From Lunularia cruciata (taxonomy: Eukaryota; Streptophyta; Marchantiopsida; Lunulariales; Lunulariaceae): 64,000 nt of DNA. A program made the position numbers and the translations under genes. Position 1 is the first letter of the stretch, and each line of letters starts with the position of its first letter. Below are positions 57,567 through 64,000 of this stretch, one piece after another. The notes below the pieces were generated by a model that saw nothing but the letters and a program-made list of their open reading frames with translations, had not been told where the DNA came from and made no database searches. The stretch spans positions 52,891,001 through 52,955,000 of the forward strand of contig OX419758.1 of the NCBI GenBank assembly GCA_948567375.1, given 5' to 3'.

Positions 57567-58850
57567 AGTTCAGTGGGAAAGTCATGATGATGTCTTAGTG
57601 ATAGACTATCTTTGCATTGGTGTTGTGGGTGGCACGATTGGGGCCAAGGAGAAGGACCGTGTTCTTTAGCAAGCTAGGCGGTTCAGATTGGAGTGCAAAT
57701 ACCTTTTGTGTGTATGGGAGGATGGTAGAGTGAGAGTAGTACCGTTTCCATCTTAGAGACTATAGTTGGTCTATAATGCTCATAAGGAGCTAGGACATTT
57801 TGGAGTAAAGTGTACATATAGCTTACTCCAAAGTCATTATTGGTGGCACGGTATGCAAATTGATGTATAATAGTTTGTTGCCAAATTTGTGGTTTGTGAC
57901 CAAGTTAGAGCATCATTCAATGCTCTTATGCCACAATTACACCCATTACCTGTCATGGGATTGTGTTATTGCTAGAGTTTAGACTTTGTTGGACCTTAAC
58001 CATTATGAGACATCATCAATACATATTGGTGATGGTGGAGCACTTCTCTAAGTGGATTGAGTTGGTGGCACTTCTTGACAAGTCCAGTGAAGGGACAGTT
58101 TACTTGTTCATGGATCGGGTTCTTAGTCATTTTGATGCATTAGTTGAGGTTTTGACTGATCAAGGTATAGAGTTCTTGGGAGAGTTTCAAGTCTTGTGTG
58201 ATAAGGCTTTGATTGATCATTGTGCTACCTCTTGAGATCACCCTGAGGCAAATAGCTTAGCAAAGAGAGTGGTTCAAACAATGAGGAGAGGATTGCAAAA
58301 GTATGGTTTGCAAAGAGGCCACTTGGGAGATTGGGATCTCTAGTTACCTTGGTTGGCCACGGGCTATTGGTTCAGCTAGCAAGCCTACTTAGCATCCTTC
58401 TCTCCATACTTTCTACTCTATAGACGAGATCCAAATTTCCTTACAACCATTTTTCAAGATGCTATTGTAGTTTTGGACTTGGATAATCCAGATGTATGGA
58501 TGAGCGCATGTTCTCAATGGGCAGAGATCTTTTGAAGAATGATGCCGATGGCCTTTGAGAACTTTGCAATTGCTTAGCATAGAGATACCTTACAATATGC
58601 TTCTATTCAAGGAGGAGGTTATAGACCCTTGATCCATCAATTTCATCCAAGGGATTGTGTATATCTACAACAAACATCACCAACAACACTTGATGTTTCT
58701 ACAAGTTGCACTACCTTGAGAGTGCATGAGGTTTTTCCATCTAGAGTCCTTGTGTTGGAAGGACGTGATATTTTTGTAGAGAAGGATCATGTGTGTAATT
58801 GTGCGCCATGCCACCTCCAAAACATTGATGGTATTATGGACCCAAGCTTG
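57567..58850 (+). pseudogene. pol: element G integrase
   Basis: N-terminal zinc-binding region decayed (AHKELGHFGVKCTYSLLQ, then DQVRASFNALMPQLHP). Core: SLDFVGP (about 57970, first Asp), YILVMVEHFSKWIELVALLD, VEVLTDQGIEFLGEFQVLCD (second Asp, about 58156) and PEANSLAKRVVQTMRRGLQ. There Lys stands where the catalytic Glu of LAER is expected. The C-terminal region runs to about 58850 (FHPRDCVYLQQTSPTTLDV, VREVFPSRVLVLEGRD-like) and leads straight into a PHD finger. Confidence 0.88.
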
Positions 58851-58859
58851 GCACTTGTA

Positions 58860-59013
58860 TGTGCAGGCTTGAGGTGTATGTTATGTGGCTCTTCTGGTGA
58901 GCTACTACTATGTTAGTGTGTGATAGCTATTTGAGAGGATGGCATATAGCATGTATGACTCCTCCTTCATGGTGGTTCCTCAGGAATAGTGGTTATGTCC
59001 TAGATGTACTTGA
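58860..59013 (+). pseudogene. element G C-terminal PHD finger
   Basis: RCMLCGSSGE (58872) gives the first Cys pair. After a one-base shift near 58908, LVCD and RGWHIACMTPP (58919 to about 58965) supply the CD and WHxxC core. WLCPRCT followed by TGA (58990-59013) gives the last Cys pair. The order C-x2-C ... C-D ... W-H-x2-C ... C-x2-C is the PHD pattern. One Cys of the CDxC pair is Ser here. PHD fingers read histone H3 tails. At the integrase C-terminus it would stand where chromoviruses have a chromodomain. Confidence 0.8.
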
Positions 59014-59181
59014 CCTATAGCTAGTTCATCCTTTATATGGTATAGATTGCAGATAGGTGACTAACGGTGGGGCTCAATAGCACCCGGCCTCCTAATCTTT
59101 GCACATCATAGGGTATACCATATACTTGGAGTAGATGGCTATTTGGAGTTAGAGGGACCTAACTGCCAACTAGGGGGCAAT
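59014..59181 (+). other. element G 3' untranslated region and polypurine tract
   Basis: Non-coding text ending in TAGGGGGCAAT, a G-rich tract directly before the TGTGGCAC start of the 3' LTR. Confidence 0.7.
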
Positions 59182-59735
59182 TGTGGCACTTTAGAGTCTA
59201 TGTATGACTTATGTGTGAGTTATATGTCTATAGTGTATGATGTTGACAGTGATGTATGTTGTGTAGCAATGTATATACGCATGATAACTATCACGCCATT
59301 TATAGTGTTTCATCTAGATTGCTCGTACATTGGAGCTGTAGTGATAGTAGTTAGAGGTATTTTAGCAGTCATTCATAGACTACTTTCCAATTGTCAAATT
59401 TTTTGTTCAAGGTACTTACTTCACGATAGGGTCCACTGTCACTCTGCACCATTCACACCATTGGGTGTGCTGTTAGTGGGACCTTTAGTTTTAAGACCTA
59501 GCTCAGGTCCAGGGGTATACTTTTGAAGTGCAGCTCCAGAGAGCTCACTTCTTTGATGTTGAGCCTTTGAGTTCTTGGCTATGGTGGATAGAGGTTGGTA
59601 AGTGTCACCTAGATGCTCTTAGCTAGAGTAGGTGTGGCTTGATTGTAATCAGTGCCCAATTGTTGACATATAGAGTGACAAATCAAGTACTGATCTAAGT
59701 TGAGTTGATTTGAGTGGTGTAAATGAACTGATTAT
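59182..59735 (+). mobile_element. element G, 3' LTR
   Basis: 554 bp starting TGTGGCACTTTAGAG after the polypurine tract. Positions 59291-59735 match the 5' LTR at 47100-47480. It ends ...GAACTGATTAT, directly followed by another LTR start. Confidence 0.8.
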
Positions 59736-59842
59736 TGTGGCACTTTAGAGTCTTTGTATGACTTATGTGTGAGTTATATGTCTATAGTGTATGATGTTGA
59801 CAACAATGTTTGTTGTGTAGCAATGTATATACACACGACATT
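59736..59842 (+). mobile_element. second LTR start of element G, back to back
   Basis: 107 bp, TGTGGCACTTTAGAGTCTTT ... ACACACGACA, matching 59182-59286. It supplies the LTR portion missing at the left end of G, then the sequence changes abruptly to chromovirus F. Confidence 0.88.
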
Positions 59843-60547
59843 TTTCTCTATCTCCAATGATCTTCCATTAGCTAATTCTCACTATTTTCTTTCTCAAATT
59901 AACCATGGGGTTGTAGTGCTCCATCCATGGCATGCCTCAAATCAAATTATAATAAGCTAACCATATCATTCACCACTCAATTTCTTCTTGATACTCTCCT
60001 ATAGAGAGTGCTACCTTTCTAAGTACTGACTCAATCCTCTCTACTTGACCATTAAGTAACTCTACTTCTTCATTCTTATCATTCTATAGTTCCATCTCTA
60101 ACCTTATTGCAATAGAGCAAGATAAGAAATTCTCTATTACTCTAGGTCTATCAATGCTCTCACCTGATTGCCTTCTAGAACTCCATTTACAACAATTAGT
60201 TTTTCAATGTGATTTTAGCACCCTCCTCTTCAATTTGTCTCTCCAAGTTGTTCAAAGGTTGCTTGTGTGGAGGCTGAAGGCCTCTAGGAAGGGAAGCACA
60301 ACAATTGATAGGCTATGTGCCCAACTCAACTATAATTGTAATAGTATTATTGTTTTGCTCCAGCCCCTTCCTCTCATAGGACTCCATCTCTCCTTTCTTT
60401 GACCTATCCCCATCCTCCTTGGAATGATCATGCTTCTTGGTCTTGGAAACAAATGTTGCACAATTCTATAAGAACTAGTCCACCAAAGTGTGATGTGTCA
60501 TGACATTGTAGTGCCAAAGCTAGGTTGCTTAGAAATTGGAGTGGTAG
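59843..60547 (-). pseudogene. gag: chromovirus F gag region, decayed
   Basis: Minus-strand charged text (KEDGDRSKKGEMES, LGLEQNNNT-like, EIEEEGAKITLKN-like) in broken frames between the F 5' LTR and element G. Assigned by position. No zinc knuckle is visible. Confidence 0.5.
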
Positions 60548-61225
60548 TGTTCATAGTCACACTCAAACTCCAATGCCCCAAAGGAGCACCTTCTCTTTAT
60601 TATATAGCCAAAGAGGATCTCCTCCAAGGAATCTCCACCATAGGATTAAGTACATAGATAAGTGACATGTCAGCAAAATCCACCCTTAAATTACTTGTTT
60701 GGATAGAGGACATGTTGGTCTTGATCCTATCTGGTTGGTCAAACAAGCTTTGATAAGAGAAAATCTTTTAGGGAATCTTCTTATAGGAATCTCATAATCA
60801 CGTAGGTGACATACCTTTGGAAAGCTCTTGACAAGAAAAACCTAGGGGGAGGGAAGGCCAGCCTTCCATTTGTTGGGGGAGGGGGAAACTACACATTTTT
60901 GAGGCCTAGTTCATCCGTTTAGGCCTTCAAATTGCCTTCAACAATTTCAAGCATAGTTTTGTTCTTGCTCTATTAGTAGAAGTCTCCATTTGGTGATACC
61001 TCTTTGTGATCTATTTAGTCCTTCATGTGTAATATCCTTCCTGATGTTACCAAACCAATTCTCACTTCTAGATCACATGTCTAGCTATTGATTCTAAGGT
61101 TTTCAAGTCTATTTTGGTTTTTGCCCGATTAGTAGAAGTACTCTTTTTGGTGTTACCTCTATTTCATCTATTTTGTTGATCATGTGTACCATTCTAGATG
61201 CCACCAAACCAAATTTCACATTTGG
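60548..61225 (-). mobile_element. chromovirus F, 5' LTR
   Basis: Starts TGTTCATAGTCACAC and matches the left LTR from 40299. It contains a private tandem duplication of about 150 bp (60949-61102, repeated from 61103). The sequence changes to the G-family repeat near 61226. Confidence 0.72.
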
Positions 61226-62631
61226 ATCATATGTTGAGGTATTATATTGGCGGTCCAATTTTATGTTAGGGCTACTTATCACATGGTGGGACCCACTAAC
61301 ACTTGCACCTCTCGTACCATCAGATGTGCCATCAGCGGTAGTGTTAGGACTGGAGTCTTAGGTCAAGTAGAGGAGTAACCTTCAAAGTGCAACTCCAAAG
61401 AGCTCATTTCTTTGATGTTGAGTCTTTGAGTTATTGGCTATGGTGGATAAAGGTTGACAACATCACCCAAAGTCTCTTAACTAGAGTGGGTGTGGCTTGA
61501 CTATAATCAGTGCCCAGTAGTTGGTAGAGTGTTGAGTGAAGGATTGAGTACAGATCTATTTGAGTGTGATTTCAGTGGAAGAACAAATTGATTACATCAA
61601 AGAATTCCGAGTCAAGGAGAAATTGGGTGCAAGAATTGAGGGTGTTGGTGGTATCTCCAAGCTTGGCTAATTGTTGGTATTTTGATCATGGTTCTAATTT
61701 CCTTGAGAGTGACTATGTATAGAAGCTCTTTGTGATTTGATGTTAATTTGGTAGTGGCGCATATGGTGAGCAAAAGTATTGGCCAAATTTTTGAGAATGG
61801 AGTCAATTTGAGACAATGGTGTTCAATTTGAGTCCAAGAAATGAAATTAGGGTCAATTTGGTGCAAATTGAGCTCAAAGTGAAAATTGAAAGTGGGAACC
61901 CATCCCCTAGAATTAAGGATTTGGAGATCCCCATCATCCCAATTTGGCTTGAGTTGAGATTTAGCAAAGGATTTGGTAGGTAGCCAATTGTAGAGGAGGT
62001 GCATAAAATTGGTGTAGGTTGCCCAAAGTTAGAGGAGTTGTCCCAAAGTGCCCTAACTAGTGCTTGAGTTGGCCATAGTTGGATGAAGCTTGGCTAGATT
62101 TAGAGAGGGTTTGAATTGGCAAGAAGAAAGTACTCATTTGGGTGTTTAGAGGCTTTGAGGCATAGGGCTATGAGCGAGACTATGAAGGCCTAGAAGCATA
62201 ATCAAGCTAGCATAAGACTAGCTAGTTTAAATGAGTTTTTGGTCACTATTTGACAAAATCTGCCCATCCTTCTAGGTTGTGCATAAGTGCAATATGAACC
62301 CTAGATCTTTATTTTCTAGAATGTTGCCTTAGCCAATTTGTCCACCTTCACTTGTTGTCCTAATGATTGTTCCATTGATACCTATACACATGTAGTTTTA
62401 GCTAAGAGAGGTAGTTTGATCCCATTCTTGGTGATCTTGGTAGCTTAAGAAGTAGATAGACATTTCTATTATGTTAAATGCCAAATGGTGATAGAGTCAA
62501 TCCGGTTTTGATTTATGAGATGGAGGATTTTTTTTTACACTTTTTGTGATTGGATCTCCTTCATTCTCTACTTCTTGTTTGTGCACCATGTTTGTGTGAG
62601 ATGTCCTAACTTTAGAGCTTTGATGCTCTTG
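61226..62631 (+). mobile_element. second G-family fragment (LTR part and leader)
   Basis: Matches 47150-48520 over its whole length, in the same orientation. It starts inside the LTR (about base 170) and runs through the leader to CTTTGATGCTCTTG, where a B-type LTR takes over. No coding part is present. It is an independent, diverged copy. Confidence 0.8.
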
Positions 62632-62855
62632 TGTAACAGACCAAGACCAAGGAGAGAAATAGAAGAATGAAAGACCAAAGTGGAAGATCACATTGAGACA
62701 CTTGAATGAGGGAAACTCCAAATGCCTAGCATAATCTTAGGCTTTGGTATTTATAAGGAGCATAGAGGACTCTTGAGAAGCTTCTTAAGGAGCTTCCTAA
62801 AGTTTCCTTCTTGGAGTGCAAGCCAAGTTAATAAGGAAGCTTCTTAACAAGTCTT
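62632..62855. mobile_element. B-family LTR fragment
   Basis: TGTAACAGACCAAGACCAAG and the following ~220 bp match the chromovirus B LTR from its TGTAAAAGACC end, including the TATTTATAAGG region and GAAgcTTC repeats. It is cut by E4. Confidence 0.88.
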
Positions 62856-64000
62856 TGTGACAACCCAACAAGTATCACTTTGGTGGTAATCAGCAAGTAA
62901 AAGTTTGTTCCCACAAAGATACAAGTAAAAAATAGTCAAATACAAAGCAAATAGTAACAATTCCCTTCTTCTTGGTTGCGTCTTTAATCTCTCAAGTAGA
63001 AACCACACCTAGAAGAGAGTAACAAACACTAATTCATAGTCTTGTCACAAATTATACACCCATAATCACAATACTCTCAAATCTTTCCAAACCAACTTTG
63101 GTTGTGATGATTCAGATCTTCTCAAAGACGGCTACTTCACTATAAGGCGACTTCATCTCAGAATTGTGTTCTACCTTTCCAATGAAGGCACAACTTCCTC
63201 AATAAAAAGTTGATTCATATCAAACTCACACAAATGCAGAATACTACCAACACTACAATTCCTCTCAGATTTGTCAAGGCATTGCTTCAATTGCACTTCA
63301 CTCAAGATTAAACACATAGAATGAAGATCAAGGCTACGGAATCCACATCCAACACACACACAAACTTGCACTTCAAAATTCTCCCAACACTCACAAACAC
63401 AAGCACAAACTTGATACTTGGATTTAAGCTGAAATGATGAGCATTGAGAATCAATACTTCACTTTATCTATCTTTAGAAATTTGGAATATTGATCAACAT
63501 TGGACTGTTAATGCCTCCTTTAAATAGGCTGAGCACTTGACAGTTATCTAACTAACATACCATTCTACAACAACTTTACCAACCTGCAGATCCAAAATGA
63601 TAATGCACCTCTTCATATCTGCCTCTTCAAATTCTCAAAACTATTACTACTCTGATTTGATATCAACCTTGACTTTGGCTTCCAAACCCAATGCTTCCCC
63701 TATCACTTCTCTTTCTTTGGGTCTCTCTAATTCTACTACATCCTCTACTAATTCTATCACTTCTTCACTATAATTTGCAATCTAGACCATAGATAATCTA
63801 TTTATGTCTTTACCCCCTTATTTCTAATGCCTCAAATAACTGATCCAAAGACACCTACACTCTTATGTTTGTTACTTTGGACTTGTTATCTATCTTCACA
63901 CTACTCTAAAGTTTCTCTAACTCTGAATGTACTAAATCTAATCTAAGATACACATTGTCTCCTACTTCTAATGTCTTCCTATTTACTTGATCTCTTAAGA
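62856..64000 (-). mobile_element. element E4, incomplete at window edge
   Basis: Minus-strand terminus (TGTGACAACCCAACA on the plus strand at 62856), identical in pattern to E1's 3' end. It continues with the shared downstream region (CTATTTAAAGGAGG on the minus strand near 63520) and the ORF end. The 5' end and outer target duplication lie beyond 64000. Confidence 0.85.
63647..64000 (-). pseudogene. E4 coiled-coil ORF, C-terminal part
   Basis: Reads minus-strand text like RKTLEVGDNVYLRLDLVHSE, parallel to DRKILEVEDNISIRLDLVKI of E1. It ends VDIKSE with the tandem TAG TAA (stop at 63647-63649). Several internal stops and shifts. Continues beyond the window. Confidence 0.65.

Overview
This window is eukaryotic, almost certainly nuclear DNA of a land plant with a large, transposon-rich genome. 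The AT-rich spacer, plant-type LTR retrotransposons (Copia, chromodomain Ty3/Gypsy, Athila/Tat-like Ty3/Gypsy), initiator-tRNA-Met and tRNA-Asp-like primer sites, and a Gypsy element carrying a DNA methyltransferase domain suggest a non-flowering plant such as a gymnosperm. The sequence does not prove that. No tRNA, rRNA, CRISPR array or bacterial-type operon was found.

Layout. Positions 1-251 are the end of an LTR with its primer-binding site. An 803-1070 foldback repeat follows. A more GC-rich island (about 1.4-4.2 kb) has exon-like minus-strand reading frames with one convincing GT-AG intron. It is the only candidate host gene region and I could not identify its product. From 4.2 to 14.2 kb the DNA is AT-rich with short tandem repeats, a (TA)n microsatellite and four tandem units of about 400 bp, but no supported gene.

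The rest is a nest of elements inside elements. Element D (coiled-coil ORF family, minus) is split by Copia element C (15771-38212, target duplication AGAGT). C is split inside its reverse transcriptase by chromovirus B (17058-34212, target duplication GTGGA). B in turn holds an almost intact Athila/Tat-like element A (20293-28058) and element E1 (28911-32700, target duplication CTATT). A second nest starts at 40.3 kb. Chromovirus F (minus, LTRs at 40.3 and 60.5 kb) is interrupted by E2 (42493-45747) and by Gypsy element G (plus, about 47.1-59.84 kb). G carries a rearranged A copy (48.96-51.46 kb) and E3 (55676-57561, target duplication GGTAT). The right edge holds a second G fragment, a second B LTR and E4, which runs off the end.

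Two things stand out. Element G encodes, in order, a gag-like region, aspartic protease (DSGA), a C5-cytosine DNA methyltransferase domain, reverse transcriptase (YIDD), RNase H, integrase and a C-terminal PHD finger. It is a retrotransposon with its own chromatin-writing and chromatin-reading modules, although this copy is decayed. Family E (four copies) consists of units of up to 3.8 kb ending TG...CA with 5-bp target duplications and no flanking LTR pair. They encode a long coiled-coil protein upstream of a conserved TATA-like box. They are best explained as giant solo LTRs with an open reading frame in U3.

All ORFs in the nest carry stops or frameshifts except parts of A. Its two 691-bp LTRs differ at only about twenty positions by eye, so A is the youngest insertion.
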